Positions 48,453-58,078 of a stretch of DNA of 64,000 nucleotides are shown here, piece after piece. How positions within the stretch are numbered: the stretch's first letter is position 1; every line of letters begins with the position of its first letter. Below the pieces are notes generated by a model. That model did not search any database, was not told the DNA's origin, and worked only from the letters and a program-made list of their open reading frames with translations. The stretch covers positions 3,410,001 through 3,474,000 of the forward strand of contig NZ_CP033381.1 in NCBI RefSeq assembly GCF_016865255.1. Direction: 5' to 3'. Origin of the DNA: Methylomonas sp. LW13 (GTDB taxonomy: Bacteria > Pseudomonadota > Gammaproteobacteria > Methylococcales > Methylomonadaceae). The position numbers and the translations under genes were made by a program.

Positions 48453-49128
48453 GACTAAACCCTAAGTCTGCACTAATAAATTGACCTGTTATACCGGTAT
48501 TTTCCGGAGAACACAGAAAATAAACCATATTGGTCACATCCTCCAATGTGGCTAGTCGGTTAAACTTCGTCGCATCGATTATCTTTTTCAGTTGTTCCGG
48601 CGCAAGATTTTGATGAGTCATTGGCGTATCCAATGCCCCCGGCAAAACCGCATTAATTAAATAGCCGTCACGGGCAAGATCGGTTGCAGCAGAAAGCACT
48701 AATCCATGCAACGCGGATTTAGTCATGCAATACGATAACTTGTCCTGTCTGGCGATATTTTGCCATATTGAACTAATCACGGCTAAACGCGCATTTTCGG
48801 CTAATATATTTTCATTTAATAAAATATTTAATGCTTTGACAATAAACAAGCAATTAGCTTTATATAGTTCAATATTTTTATCTGTATCAACATTATAAAC
48901 ACTATCGTTACAATTCATCCCTTGCGCCCAACACACGGCATTGAATTGGCCTGCTGCTTTAAGCGCGGATAAATTCAAATTGTCATCGAATGGGTCAAAT
49001 AAAATATGCTCAGGAAGCGCGCTTTGCTTTCTGGACGCTATAACGACCTGCCATCCCTTGGTATCGAATAATTGGCAAACATGTGCACCTATTGTACCGG
49101 TACCGCCGAAGACCAGAATTTTTTGCAT
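48436..49128 (-). CDS. Short-chain dehydrogenase/reductase
   Basis: This 230-aa classical SDR has FGGTGTIGAHV (residues 7-17) for NAD(P), the catalytic Ser in VISSIW near residue 120, and Y133/K137 in YCMTKSAL. The C-terminal LPGALDTPMTH is standard for the family. It overlaps the cyclase homologue by 17 nt and follows the aldolase gene by 13 nt, so the three are probably consecutive in one pathway. It would oxidise or reduce a hydroxyl or keto group of the product. Confidence 0.88.
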   Translation of the reverse strand: MQKILVFGGTGTIGAHVCQLFDTKGWQVVIASRKQSALPEHILFDPFDDNLNLSALKAAGQFNAVCWAQGMNCNDSVYNVDTDKNIELYKANCLFIVKALNILLNENILAENARLAVISSIWQNIARQDKLSYCMTKSALHGLVLSAATDLARDGYLINAVLPGALDTPMTHQNLAPEQLKKIIDATKFNRLATLEDVTNMVYFLCSPENTGITGQFISADLGFSHVRIV

Positions 49129-49141
49129 TGCTTCGACCGAA

Positions 49142-49945
49142 TTAATTGCTGTCTCTTAATACGTTCCAACGTCCCTCAAGCATCGCTATTCGAGACAGAT
49201 CTTCCTTGGCAATAATGTCGTAATAATCGCGTTTATTCTGTAACCAAAGTAACTCAAAATGCACAGCGTTTAACAAGCCCTTTTCAATATCCGGCTTGTC
49301 TAACGAATGACCGGAAAATATGACTTTTCTGGTTTCAAATCGGGTAAGGTGAACCTGATTAATTTCTTTTAATGCGGGTAATGCATCAATGGAAACACCG
49401 CCGCCCACTACAAAATCCAAACCTTTTTCTTTACACTCTTTGGCAGTGGCAATGCAACATTCCGTTACTTGCGGCTGATTAATGGCATCTCTCGAATAAC
49501 CTCGTGACAAGGAAAAATCTACACGGCCAAACACCATGCCATCGACACCGTTATCTTGCCTGGCTTGATCGGCCAAGCTTTGCACGACTTGAAACGCTTG
49601 TTCGGTTTCAATATTGAATAAAAAATCAGTATCTTGCTGCTCGTCTTCCGTGAATACTTTGTTCTTCGCGTCTATATACTTAGACAGCGCGTAAGTGCTT
49701 TCAATCATCGGCGCGATGATATGATCCACACCAATTAACTTACTCTCTAATAAATCCCGCATTGCTTCGCAACCGCCAATCTTCAAACCCACTTTCAGGT
49801 CAGCTCTGCGCACTATCTCAATCAGCCTCAACAGCTCGTCCGTTCTAGTACCTTCCGCTTCAAACTCGGCTTTAATGCCTTCGTATCCATACTCCTGCTT
49901 TCCCTTCTTTAAAAGGTCGAGCATTGAGCGTTCTCTTTTATTCAT
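49142..49945 (-). CDS. HpcH/HpaI-family aldolase or lyase
   Basis: This 267-aa TIM-barrel protein belongs to the citrate-lyase-beta/HpaI superfamily. Motifs are [33 protein letters not shown], and the metal ligands E113 (NIETEQAF) and D143 ([10 protein letters not shown]). Family enzymes join or split C-C bonds, typically with pyruvate or an acyl-CoA thioester as nucleophile. A strong AGAGGAAG before the ATG at 49943-49945 decides the start. It heads the unusual cassette after rmlC, and supplying extra carbons to a sugar skeleton is inferred. Confidence 0.82.
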   Translation of the reverse strand: MNKRERSMLDLLKKGKQEYGYEGIKAEFEAEGTRTDELLRLIEIVRRADLKVGLKIGGCEAMRDLLESKLIGVDHIIAPMIESTYALSKYIDAKNKVFTEDEQQDTDFLFNIETEQAFQVVQSLADQARQDNGVDGMVFGRVDFSLSRGYSRDAINQPQVTECCIATAKECKEKGLDFVVGGGVSIDALPALKEINQVHLTRFETRKVIFSGHSLDKPDIEKGLLNAVHFELLWLQNKRDYYDIIAKEDLSRIAMLEGRWNVLRDSN

Positions 49946-50040
49946 ATAACTTCCTCTTTTATTGAAATCAAACCAAGCGGCAGCGATAAACTGCATGCTG
50001 CAGTGCCAGCCCGGCGGATATAAACATGTTAAATGTTAGG

Positions 50041-50580
50041 CTAACAGGCATCCTTGAACGTTGCGCCCAGCAAATCCTTGCTCGAAAGTTGCGGCACGCC
50101 CTCAAATGGCCAGGCGATTTTCAAATCTGCATCATTCCAGGTAATGCAACGCTCATATTCGGGCGCATAATAATCAGTGGTTTTATATAAAAACTCGGCT
50201 GTTTCGGACAGCGTTAAAAAGCCATGCGCAAATCCCTCTGGTATCCACATTTGCTGTCGATTTTCCACAGAAAGTATCTCGCCGACCCACTTTCCGAATG
50301 TAGGGGAATTCTTACGAATATCCACCGCCACATCGAACACCTCTCCCTGGACCACCCTCACCAACTTGCCTTGCGCCTTAGGCGGCAATTGGTAATGTAA
50401 TCCGCGCAATACTCCTTTTTGAGATTTGGAGTGGTTGTCTTGAACAAAATTGACACTTAATCCTGTCAGCTCCTGAAAAACTTTTTGGTTGAAGCTTTCA
50501 AAGAAAAAACCACGTTCGTCACCGAATACTTTTGGTGAAAATAAAACGACATCGGGTATAGCAAGTCTAGTTGCTTGCAT
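50041..50580 (-). CDS. rfbC: dTDP-4-dehydrorhamnose 3,5-epimerase
   Basis: RfbC/RmlC epimerises C3 and C5 of dTDP-4-keto-6-deoxyglucose on the route to dTDP-L-rhamnose. The 179-aa cupin has the family motifs FGDERGFFFESFNQ, FVQDNHSKSQKGVLRGLHYQ (catalytic His) and WIPEGFAHGFLTLSE. Its ATG overlaps the rfbA stop (TAATG). Last of the rmlBDAC set. Confidence 0.97.
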   Translation of the reverse strand: MQATRLAIPDVVLFSPKVFGDERGFFFESFNQKVFQELTGLSVNFVQDNHSKSQKGVLRGLHYQLPPKAQGKLVRVVQGEVFDVAVDIRKNSPTFGKWVGEILSVENRQQMWIPEGFAHGFLTLSETAEFLYKTTDYYAPEYERCITWNDADLKIAWPFEGVPQLSSKDLLGATFKDAC

Positions 50581-51464
50581 TAAAACACCTGCTTATTCAA
50601 TAGGCCCAGTAAATACTGGCCGTAGCCATTTTTCGCCAATGGTTTGGCCAATTTTTCGATTTGCTCATCGCCAACCCAGCCGCTACGCCAGGCGATTTCC
50701 TCCGGACAGGCGATTTTCAAACCCTGCCGGGTTTCGATGGTTTCGATGAAATTGCTGGCCTCGATCAAACTGGCATGAGTACCCGTATCCAACCAGGCAT
50801 AGCCGCGACCCATGATTTCGACGCTAAGCTGATTTAGGTCCAGATACATTTTATTGACGTCGGTAATCTCCAACTCGCCGCGCGGCGACGGCTGTAAATT
50901 GGCGGCTATATCGACGACTTGATTGTCGTAAAAGTACAAACCGGTAACTGCATAATTACTTTTTGGCTGCGTCGGTTTTTCCTCTAGCGAAGTTGCCCTA
51001 CCCTGAGCATCAAAGCTGACGACACCGTAGCGCTCCGGGTCATTGACATGATAGGCAAAAACCGTTGCCCCTGAGGATTGATCGGTCGCGCGTTCCAATT
51101 GAACGTGTAAATCGTGGCCGTAAAAAATGTTGTCACCCAATACCAATGCACTGGGTTGCGCGCCGACAAAATCCCTACCGATGATAAAAGCTTGCGCCAA
51201 CCCGTCGGGACTGGGTTGTACGGCATATTGCAGATTAATCCCCCAATCGCTGCCGTCACCCAATAAATGCTGAAACAAAGGGGTGTCTTGCGGCGTGGAA
51301 ATGATCAAAATATCGCGAATCCCCGCCAACATTAGCGTGCTGAGCGGGTAATAAATCATAGGCTTGTCGTAAATCGGCAGCAGTTGTTTGGAAACCGCTT
51401 TCGTTACCGGATACAGCCGGGTGCCGGATCCTCCGGCCAGGATGATGCCTTTGCGCTGGTTCAT
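50580..51464 (-). CDS. rfbA: Glucose-1-phosphate thymidylyltransferase
   Basis: RfbA/RmlA makes dTDP-glucose from dTTP and glucose-1-phosphate. The 294-aa protein begins [31 protein letters not shown] and has VLGDNIFYG with the metal-binding Asp, plus [20 protein letters not shown]. The ATG is chosen because GGAAAG lies eight nt upstream. The GTG two codons earlier overlaps that site. It is coupled to rfbD, whose stop is 2 nt away. Confidence 0.97.
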   Translation of the reverse strand: MNQRKGIILAGGSGTRLYPVTKAVSKQLLPIYDKPMIYYPLSTLMLAGIRDILIISTPQDTPLFQHLLGDGSDWGINLQYAVQPSPDGLAQAFIIGRDFVGAQPSALVLGDNIFYGHDLHVQLERATDQSSGATVFAYHVNDPERYGVVSFDAQGRATSLEEKPTQPKSNYAVTGLYFYDNQVVDIAANLQPSPRGELEITDVNKMYLDLNQLSVEIMGRGYAWLDTGTHASLIEASNFIETIETRQGLKIACPEEIAWRSGWVGDEQIEKLAKPLAKNGYGQYLLGLLNKQVF

Positions 51465-51466
51465 AG

Positions 51467-52363
51467 TCACTTTCCGTACAGTTCAGACAACATTCGCTCG
51501 ACACCCTTTTGCCAAGCCGGCAGTTGTAAATCAAACACGCTTTGCAACTTTTCGGTGTTCATACGTGAGTTTAATGGCCGCTGCGCCGGCGTTTGGTAAA
51601 CGCTGGTGGGAATTGCCGTAACCGATTGTTTGTCGGTTTTCAGCGCCAGTCCGGCTTGACGGGCATAGTCAAGCACCAAATGTGCGTAGTCGTACCAACT
51701 GGTTTCGCCGCTAGCGGTTAGATGATAAACACCAGCCACTTCAGGTGTTTTCAAGGCATGACGAATGGCGTGGGCACTCACATCCGCCAGCAATTCGGCG
51801 CCGGTTGGCGTACCGATTTGATCGTTAATCACCGATAGCTGTTGCCGTTCTTGCGCCAGGCGCAGCATAGTTTTGGCAAAGTTATTACCTCTGGCTGCAT
51901 AAACCCAACTGGTCCGAAAAATCAAATGCCGGCAATCGCTGGCCTGAATGGCTCGTTCCCCAGCCAATTTGCTTTGCCCATAGACATTCAACGGCCCAAC
52001 CTGATCATCTTCCCGCCAGGGTTTATCACCGCTGCCGTCGAATACGTAATCCGTCGAATAGTGCAGCAACCACGCATCGATACGTTTGGCTTCTGCCGCC
52101 AAAACTCCCGGCACCACCGCATTGATCGTATTCGCCAAGTCGCTTTCCGACTCGGCCTTATCCACTGCGGTATAGGCAGCAGCATTGACGATGACATCGG
52201 GACGCAGCGCGCGAACCGTTTCGGCAATCCCGTTGGGGTTGCTTAAATCGCCGCAATAATGTTGGTCGAATCTGTCAAGCGCAAGCAATTCGCCCAAAGG
52301 CGCCAAACTGCGTTGCAACTCCCAACCCAGCTGGCCATTTTTACCGAACAATAAAACTTTCAT
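51467..52363 (-). CDS. rfbD: dTDP-4-dehydrorhamnose reductase
   Basis: RfbD/RmlD performs the last step to dTDP-L-rhamnose, reducing C4 with NADPH or NADH. This 298-aa extended SDR has [28 protein letters not shown] and the catalytic STDYVFDG with YGQSKLAGE. Order of the rhamnose genes here is B-D-A-C. Confidence 0.97.
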   Translation of the reverse strand: MKVLLFGKNGQLGWELQRSLAPLGELLALDRFDQHYCGDLSNPNGIAETVRALRPDVIVNAAAYTAVDKAESESDLANTINAVVPGVLAAEAKRIDAWLLHYSTDYVFDGSGDKPWREDDQVGPLNVYGQSKLAGERAIQASDCRHLIFRTSWVYAARGNNFAKTMLRLAQERQQLSVINDQIGTPTGAELLADVSAHAIRHALKTPEVAGVYHLTASGETSWYDYAHLVLDYARQAGLALKTDKQSVTAIPTSVYQTPAQRPLNSRMNTEKLQSVFDLQLPAWQKGVERMLSELYGK

Positions 52364-52387
52364 TCACTCAACCATGCAAAGCATTGA

Positions 52388-53458
52388 TCACGCAGTGCGC
52401 CCTGCATAGTTTTTATCGAGCCAGGACTGGTAGTCACCGGACAACACATTGCTAACCCAGGCTTGGTTATCCAAATACCACTGCACGGTTTTGCGAATGC
52501 CGGTCTCAAAGGTTTCCGCCGGTTTCCAGCCTAGCTCCCGTTCCAGCTTGCCGGCATCGATGGCATAACGTCTGTCGTGCCCAGGCCGGTCGGTGACATA
52601 GGTAATCTGTTCGGCATAGGATTTGCCGTCGCTACGCGGCTGCAGCTCATCCAGAATACTGCATAGCGTGTTGACTACATCCAGATTGGCTTTTTCGTTC
52701 CAACCGCCGACGTTATAAACCTCGCCAAGCTTGCCGGCTTCCAGCACCCGGCGAATCGCGCTGCAATGATCCTTCACAAACAGCCAATCGCGTATCTGTT
52801 GACCGTCGCCGTATATCGGCAAAGCTTTGCCGGACAAGGCGTTCTGAATGCACAGCGGGATGAGTTTTTCCGGGAAATGATAAGGACCGTAATTGTTGGA
52901 GCAATTGGTAGTCAATACAGGCAAACCGTAAGTATGGTGATAAGCACGCACCAAATGATCGCTGGCGGCTTTACTGGCTGAATAAGGACTATTGGGTTGA
53001 TACTGGTGGGTTTCAGCGAACGGCGCATCGGTCTTTTCCAAAGAACCGTACACCTCGTCGGTAGACACGTGCAGTAAACGAAAAGCCTGCTTGGCCGGCT
53101 GTTCCAAGTTGTTCCAGTATTGCCGTACCGCTTCCAACAAACGGAAACTGCCGACGATATTGGTTTGAATAAAATCTTCCGGTCCGTGGATGGAACGATC
53201 AACATGTGATTCGGCAGCAAAATTGATCACGGCCCGAATCCGGTACTTTTGCAGTAAACTCAGCAGCAAATCGTAATCCGCAATGTCACCTTGAACAAAT
53301 ACATGCCTGTCATCGTCATGTAGAGAAGCCAAATTCTGTAAGTTACCCGCATAGGTCAATTTATCCAAATTGACGAGCAATTCGTCGCTTTGCGCCAACC
53401 AATCCAATACAAAATTGCTGCCGATAAACCCGGCCCCACCGGTGACTAAAATACTCAT
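52388..53458 (-). CDS. rfbB: dTDP-glucose 4,6-dehydratase
   Basis: RfbB/RmlB produces dTDP-4-keto-6-deoxyglucose, the branch point for rhamnose and for the 4-amino sugar made by WecE. The 356-aa protein from the chosen ATG starts SILVTGGAGFIGSNFV. It has HVSTDEVYGSL with the catalytic Asp-Glu, and YSASKAASDHLVR with Tyr/Lys. An upstream codon adds 22 unrelated residues. It is the first gene of the polysaccharide locus. The 110-bp gap upstream has no ops/JUMPStart sequence. Confidence 0.97.
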   Translation of the reverse strand: MSILVTGGAGFIGSNFVLDWLAQSDELLVNLDKLTYAGNLQNLASLHDDDRHVFVQGDIADYDLLLSLLQKYRIRAVINFAAESHVDRSIHGPEDFIQTNIVGSFRLLEAVRQYWNNLEQPAKQAFRLLHVSTDEVYGSLEKTDAPFAETHQYQPNSPYSASKAASDHLVRAYHHTYGLPVLTTNCSNNYGPYHFPEKLIPLCIQNALSGKALPIYGDGQQIRDWLFVKDHCSAIRRVLEAGKLGEVYNVGGWNEKANLDVVNTLCSILDELQPRSDGKSYAEQITYVTDRPGHDRRYAIDAGKLERELGWKPAETFETGIRKTVQWYLDNQAWVSNVLSGDYQSWLDKNYAGRTA

Positions 53459-53568
53459 TTTTAAAGTTTTCTTATTTTTTCTAACCGTCTGCCCGACGAA
53501 AAACGCTATTATTACCGGGGCCATTGTACCTTAGTACCATCCTTCAGTGTCTAATGATTCTGCAATCC

Positions 53569-54252
53569 TTAAGGCAAAAAAAGTTTAAACCTCGCCCCAC
53601 CCAAACGACTTTCGTTGTCGATCCGCACAAATCCGTTTTTCCCGGCATTTTTGTGCAGGCCGGCCATTACCGACACAAAATACAAACCCAGGCCGGTATT
53701 TCCCGACACCCAGTCCAATTCGGCAGTATCGTTTAAGTCCGCGGTTAAAAAATGAGGCGGATAACCCGCACCGTCGTCTTCGATGGCGATGGTTAGATAG
53801 CCGTCCTTCTCAGTCACGGCAATCAATACGGTTTTGTGGGTATAGCGCAACGCATTATTCAAGACAGCTGCCAGCGCATTGCTGATGATGGCGTTATCGC
53901 AGTAGCACATCTCGTCATCGCCACAATCCACTTGTAGATCAATGTTGTGCAATCCAGCCAAGCGCGCCTGTTGATGAATCGCTTCATCGAGAATATCGAT
54001 TACCGGGCATTCTTCAATATGCAAACTAAATTTTTGCGAATCGACCTTATACATCACCAGCAATTGCATCAGACTGTGATTAATACGAGCCGCTTCGAAT
54101 TCCAACTGATTTAATTCGGCAGACGGGCCGTCTTGTTTGGCAGCAGTTTGCCTAACCAGCTCCAGCAAGGTACCCAGTGAGTTTTTTATATCGTGAACGG
54201 TTGACGCGAGAATAGTCGGAAACAAATCGTTGTTTTTAGGATGGGTTTGCAT
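53569..54252 (-). CDS. Soluble sensor histidine kinase
   Basis: This 227-aa cytoplasmic kinase has no membrane helix and no obvious input domain. The phosphoacceptor is H20 in STVHDIKNSLGTLLEL. The ATPase domain shows the N box (NNALRYTH), G1 (IEDDGAGYP) and G2 (NTGLGLYFV) in order. It starts 4 nt after the response-regulator stop, and a longer reading overlaps that gene. The signal probably arrives through its partner protein, since the kinase itself has nothing to sense with. Confidence 0.85.
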   Translation of the reverse strand: MQTHPKNNDLFPTILASTVHDIKNSLGTLLELVRQTAAKQDGPSAELNQLEFEAARINHSLMQLLVMYKVDSQKFSLHIEECPVIDILDEAIHQQARLAGLHNIDLQVDCGDDEMCYCDNAIISNALAAVLNNALRYTHKTVLIAVTEKDGYLTIAIEDDGAGYPPHFLTADLNDTAELDWVSGNTGLGLYFVSVMAGLHKNAGKNGFVRIDNESRLGGARFKLFLP

Positions 54253-54256
54253 GGTT

Positions 54257-55885
54257 TTAAGCCTTGACCGCTTGAGACTGCCGCAATTTCGCATACTCCA
54301 TTTGTAATATCCCCAGCTTATGTGGATCAACGCCAATTTGCTTGGCTTTAATAAATAAAGCTCTGATGCGCTGATTTTTTTCTTCGCAAAACTCATTAAC
54401 CTTCAAATCATGAATCATGATCTTCAACATATTCACGATGATGGTTTTATTATCCGGCATAGTCAGAATGGCCTGTTCGAACAAATCCAATGCTTCGGAA
54501 AACTTACCCTGTTTATAAAGCGCCACCCCTTTGTTGTTAGTCGCAATCAAAGCCTGCTTGGTTTTTTGAATCAGAATTTCCGAGTGATTATCCATGCCAA
54601 TGCCGCTTTGCATGCGGCGTAAATCGTTCAAAAATTGTTCGTCGTCGATATGTGCATGAATCAGATCGTAAAGTATTTCTTCGGCTTTATCGTGTTCATC
54701 GCTGAGGAAGCAGGTTTTCACTACCTCCAACTGCAAGTCCCTGGGCGCTTTATTACCCAAGCGGCTGCATATATCCACCGCTTTTAGCAACGCTTTCTGC
54801 GACAACTCGTCGTTACCCAGCGTTTTATACACATCCGCCTCCACAGTCGAGGCGCGTAATTCCGCCTCGGGATGATTGGCATATTCTTTGCGCATTTCCT
54901 CCAGCGTTTTTAATGCCTCGTCCGCGGCATTGGTTTTGGCATAAAGCTTGGCCAATCCGGCAAAATCACTGCAGGAACGATGCACGGAATGCTTGCCCAG
55001 CTTCACCACCGACTTATAGGCCTTCTCGGCGGTTTCCAGATTGCCGTTCCGGTCCGCCGCTTCGGCCAGTTTTTTTTGCCTGAGTATCGATTGCGGCGAC
55101 AATTGCAAAGCCTGCTGCAACACACTTTCGACGTCGCTGTACTGATCCAATGCTTCGTAGGCCTTGCCCAGCCAGTCGTAACACTCCATCAACATCGGAT
55201 TGTCAGCCACCAGACTCTGAAAACCGGCAATCGCTTGTTCGATGTTATTGTTTTGAAAATCGATCACGCCCAAACCCAATCGGGCCCAGGGCAGTTCTCT
55301 ATGCTCCAGAACTTCATGATATATCTGCCTGGCCTTGTCGAAATCGCCGGCGGAAATCGCCAGCTCGGCACGCATTTTCAGCAAATGCAAATGCATTTTC
55401 TTGTCCCCGGACAGCAATAGTGCATCGCATAACTGAATGGCTTTAGACAAATCGCCAGCGGCCAACGCCTTGTCGACACTGGCCATAAATTCCTTGCGGG
55501 CAAAATTACGTGTCAGCCGACTCATTAGTTGCTGCGCGTTGAAGGGCTTGGTCAGATACTCATCGGGCTTGCTGTCCATAACCCCCAACACCGCACTGGT
55601 AGTCTGCTCGGCGCTGATCAATACAAACACGCAGCGATAATCGATTAAATTCCGGTGTCTGGCTTCCTCCAGCACCTGCTGCCCGTTCTTACCCACACCC
55701 AGGTTGTAATCGCACAACACAATATCGAAACTGCTTTTGCTCATGGCATGGATCGCGGCTATGCCATTATCCGCTTCGACAACAGTGACGGCTTGCAAGC
55801 TATAAAGCATGTCGCGCATCGCTTTCCGAAACACGGGATTGTCCTCGACAATAAGGATACTTTTGCCGGCTAAACTAAAACTCAT
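54257..55885 (-). CDS. Response regulator with TPR output region
   Basis: This 542-aa protein has an N-terminal CheY-like receiver (ILIVEDNPVFRKAM, phosphoacceptor D59 in VLCDYNLG, switch Ser in VLISAEQ, Lys in YLTKPFN). About 400 residues of tetratricopeptide-like helices follow (for example EQAIAGFQSLVADNPMLMECYDWLGKAY and FSEALDLFEQAILTMPDN). There is no DNA-binding domain, so the output is protein-protein contact. It pairs with the kinase downstream. Its 5' end faces htpG divergently. Confidence 0.87.
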   Translation of the reverse strand: MSFSLAGKSILIVEDNPVFRKAMRDMLYSLQAVTVVEADNGIAAIHAMSKSSFDIVLCDYNLGVGKNGQQVLEEARHRNLIDYRCVFVLISAEQTTSAVLGVMDSKPDEYLTKPFNAQQLMSRLTRNFARKEFMASVDKALAAGDLSKAIQLCDALLLSGDKKMHLHLLKMRAELAISAGDFDKARQIYHEVLEHRELPWARLGLGVIDFQNNNIEQAIAGFQSLVADNPMLMECYDWLGKAYEALDQYSDVESVLQQALQLSPQSILRQKKLAEAADRNGNLETAEKAYKSVVKLGKHSVHRSCSDFAGLAKLYAKTNAADEALKTLEEMRKEYANHPEAELRASTVEADVYKTLGNDELSQKALLKAVDICSRLGNKAPRDLQLEVVKTCFLSDEHDKAEEILYDLIHAHIDDEQFLNDLRRMQSGIGMDNHSEILIQKTKQALIATNNKGVALYKQGKFSEALDLFEQAILTMPDNKTIIVNMLKIMIHDLKVNEFCEEKNQRIRALFIKAKQIGVDPHKLGILQMEYAKLRQSQAVKA

Positions 55886-55946
55886 GGCAGAAAGGCTAAT
55901 AAAACGCTCAAGAAATCGGCTCCATAAAATCCACGTAGCGGGCGGA

Positions 55947-55974
55947 CTTGAAAAATAAAATTATCATCCCCAAC
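55947..55974 (+). promoter_or_regulatory. Sigma-32 heat-shock promoter of htpG
   Basis: A -35 element CTTGAAA (55947-55953) and a -10 element CCCCAAC (55968-55974) are separated by 14 nt. This is close to the E. coli sigma-32 consensus CTTGAAA-N(11-16)-CCCCATNT. It lies about 25-40 nt upstream of the htpG start, the right distance and orientation for this classical heat-shock gene. Confidence 0.8.
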
Positions 55975-56011
55975 TCGCCCGAGTCCACTTTACAACCAAA
56001 TGAGTATAGAC

Positions 56012-57949
56012 ATGACTGTTGAAGCAAACAAACAAACCCTTGGTTTTCAAACCGAAGTAAAACATTTGCTGCACTTGATGATTCACTCCTTGTATAGCAA
56101 CAAGGAAATCTTTTTGCGCGAGCTGATCTCCAACGGTTCCGACGCCGCCGACAAATTGCGCTTCGAAGCCCTGGCCAATGACAGCTTGTACGAAGGCGAT
56201 AGCGAACTGAAAATCCGCGTCGATTTCGACGAAGCCAAAAAGACCATCACCATTACCGATAACGGCATCGGTATGACGCGCGAAGAAGTGCAGGACCACA
56301 TCGGCACCATTGCCAAATCCGGCACCAAAGCCTTCTTCGAAAGGCTGACCGGCGACCAAGCCAAAGATAGCGAACTGATCGGCCAATTCGGCGTGGGTTT
56401 TTATTCGTCGTTCATCGTCGCCGACAAAGTCACCTTAACCACCCGCAAAGCCGGCGCGCCAGCCAGCGAAGGCGTGCGCTGGGAATCCGACGGCCTGGGC
56501 GAGTACAGTATCGAATCGATCGACAAAGCCGGCCGCGGCACCGAAATCGTCTTGCATTTAAAAGAAGGCGAAGACGAATTTTTAAGCGCCTGGAAACTGC
56601 GTTCGATCATCAAAAAATACTCCGACCACATCTCCCTGCCGATCATCATGAGCAAGGAAATCCCGGCAGAGAAAGACGAGGAAGGTAACGAAACCGCGCC
56701 AGCCCGCGTCGAAGACGAAACCGTCAACAGCGCCTCGGCTCTCTGGACCAAGTCTAAAGAAGACATTACCGAAGAACAGTACAACGAGTTTTACAAACAC
56801 GTCGGCCACGACTTCCAAGACCCATTGGCTCACGTCCACAGCAAAGTAGAAGGCACCAACGAATACACCTTGCTGCTGTACGTACCGGGCCGCGCGCCGT
56901 TCGATTTGTGGGACCGCGACGCCAAACACGGCGTCAAGCTGTACATCAAGAAAGTCTTCATCACCGACGACGCCGAGCAATTGATGCCGCGCTATCTGCG
57001 CTTCATCCGCGGCGTGATCGACACCGACAGCCTGCCGCTGAACGTCTCGCGGGAAATTCTGCAACAAAGCAAACAAATCAACACCATCAAAGGCGGTGCG
57101 GTTAAAAAGGTCTTGGGATTGTTGGAAGACCTGGCCGAAAACGACGCGGAGAAATACCAAAAATTCTGGGAGCAATTCGGTAACGTCATCAAAGAAGGCC
57201 CGATCGAAGACCACAAAAACAAGGACCGCGTTGCCGGCTTGTTGCGCTTCTCATCGACCCACACCGACGACAAAACCCAGAACGTCTCGCTGGCCGACTA
57301 CGTCAGCCGGATGAAGGAAGGCCAGGAAAAAATCTACTTCATCACCGCCGACAGCTTCGCCGCCGCCAAAAGCAGCCCGCACCTGGAAGTGTTCCGTAAA
57401 AAAGGCATCGAGGTGCTATTGCTGACCGACCGCATCGACGAATGGCTGGTCTCCAGCCTGACCGAATTCGACGGCAAGCACATGCAATCCATCGCCAAAG
57501 GCGAGCTGGACCTGGATAAATTCGACACCGAAGAAGAGAAAAAACATCAGGAAGAAGTCAGCAAGGACTTCGAATCGGTGGTCAAACAACTCAAAGAGGT
57601 ACTGACCGACAAAGTCAGCGAAGTCAAAATCAGCCACCGTCTGACCGACTCCCCGGCTTGCCTGGTCACCGGCGCTTACGACATGAGCCTGCACATGGAG
57701 CGGATCATGAAGGAAGCCGGCCAAGCCGGCGGCATGTTCGGCATGGGCGGCAACAGCAAGCCGATCTTCGAAATCAACCCGGACCACGCCATCGTCCAAG
57801 CCCTGAAAAACGAGCAGGACGACGCGCGGTTCGCCGACATCAGCCATATATTGTTCGACCAGGCCATCCTCAGCGAAGGCGGCCAGTTGGACGATCCGGC
57901 AGCGTTTGTGCATAAGTTGAACGGATTGTTGCAGGGGTTGTTGAAGTAA
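56012..57949 (+). CDS. htpG: Chaperone HtpG (Hsp90)
   Basis: HtpG is the bacterial Hsp90, an ATP-dependent dimeric chaperone. The protein is 645 aa from the ATG at 56012-56014. An ATG four codons earlier is possible, but only the later one has a TGAG at suitable distance. GHKL ATPase motifs are [34 protein letters not shown] and GQFGVGFYS. The middle-domain catalytic Arg is in NVSREILQQ, and the C-terminal dimerisation domain is complete. GC-rich codon use contrasts with the polysaccharide genes. It has its own sigma-32 promoter and terminator. Confidence 0.97.
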   Translation: MTVEANKQTLGFQTEVKHLLHLMIHSLYSNKEIFLRELISNGSDAADKLRFEALANDSLYEGDSELKIRVDFDEAKKTITITDNGIGMTREEVQDHIGTIAKSGTKAFFERLTGDQAKDSELIGQFGVGFYSSFIVADKVTLTTRKAGAPASEGVRWESDGLGEYSIESIDKAGRGTEIVLHLKEGEDEFLSAWKLRSIIKKYSDHISLPIIMSKEIPAEKDEEGNETAPARVEDETVNSASALWTKSKEDITEEQYNEFYKHVGHDFQDPLAHVHSKVEGTNEYTLLLYVPGRAPFDLWDRDAKHGVKLYIKKVFITDDAEQLMPRYLRFIRGVIDTDSLPLNVSREILQQSKQINTIKGGAVKKVLGLLEDLAENDAEKYQKFWEQFGNVIKEGPIEDHKNKDRVAGLLRFSSTHTDDKTQNVSLADYVSRMKEGQEKIYFITADSFAAAKSSPHLEVFRKKGIEVLLLTDRIDEWLVSSLTEFDGKHMQSIAKGELDLDKFDTEEEKKHQEEVSKDFESVVKQLKEVLTDKVSEVKISHRLTDSPACLVTGAYDMSLHMERIMKEAGQAGGMFGMGGNSKPIFEINPDHAIVQALKNEQDDARFADISHILFDQAILSEGGQLDDPAAFVHKLNGLLQGLLK

Positions 57950-57964
57950 GTTGTTTGATTGTAG

Positions 57965-57990
57965 AAAGGCCGGGAAACCGGCCTTTTTTG
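57965..57990 (+). terminator. Intrinsic terminator of htpG
   Basis: A 6-bp GC stem (57968-57973 with 57978-57983) closed by a GAAA tetraloop is followed by six T residues. It lies 15 nt after the htpG stop. Confidence 0.9.
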
Positions 57991-58078
57991 TGGTTGTCGC
58001 GCTAAAGTGGTCAGTATATCCGTTAACTTTTGCCGACAGACAGATCCTTTTAATTGCTTATAGTCGTCTGAACCTTCC

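Noticed and set aside
56582-57214. Long antisense frames opposite htpG
   Set aside because: They come from the GC-rich codon bias of htpG. The sense strand has the full Hsp90 motif set.
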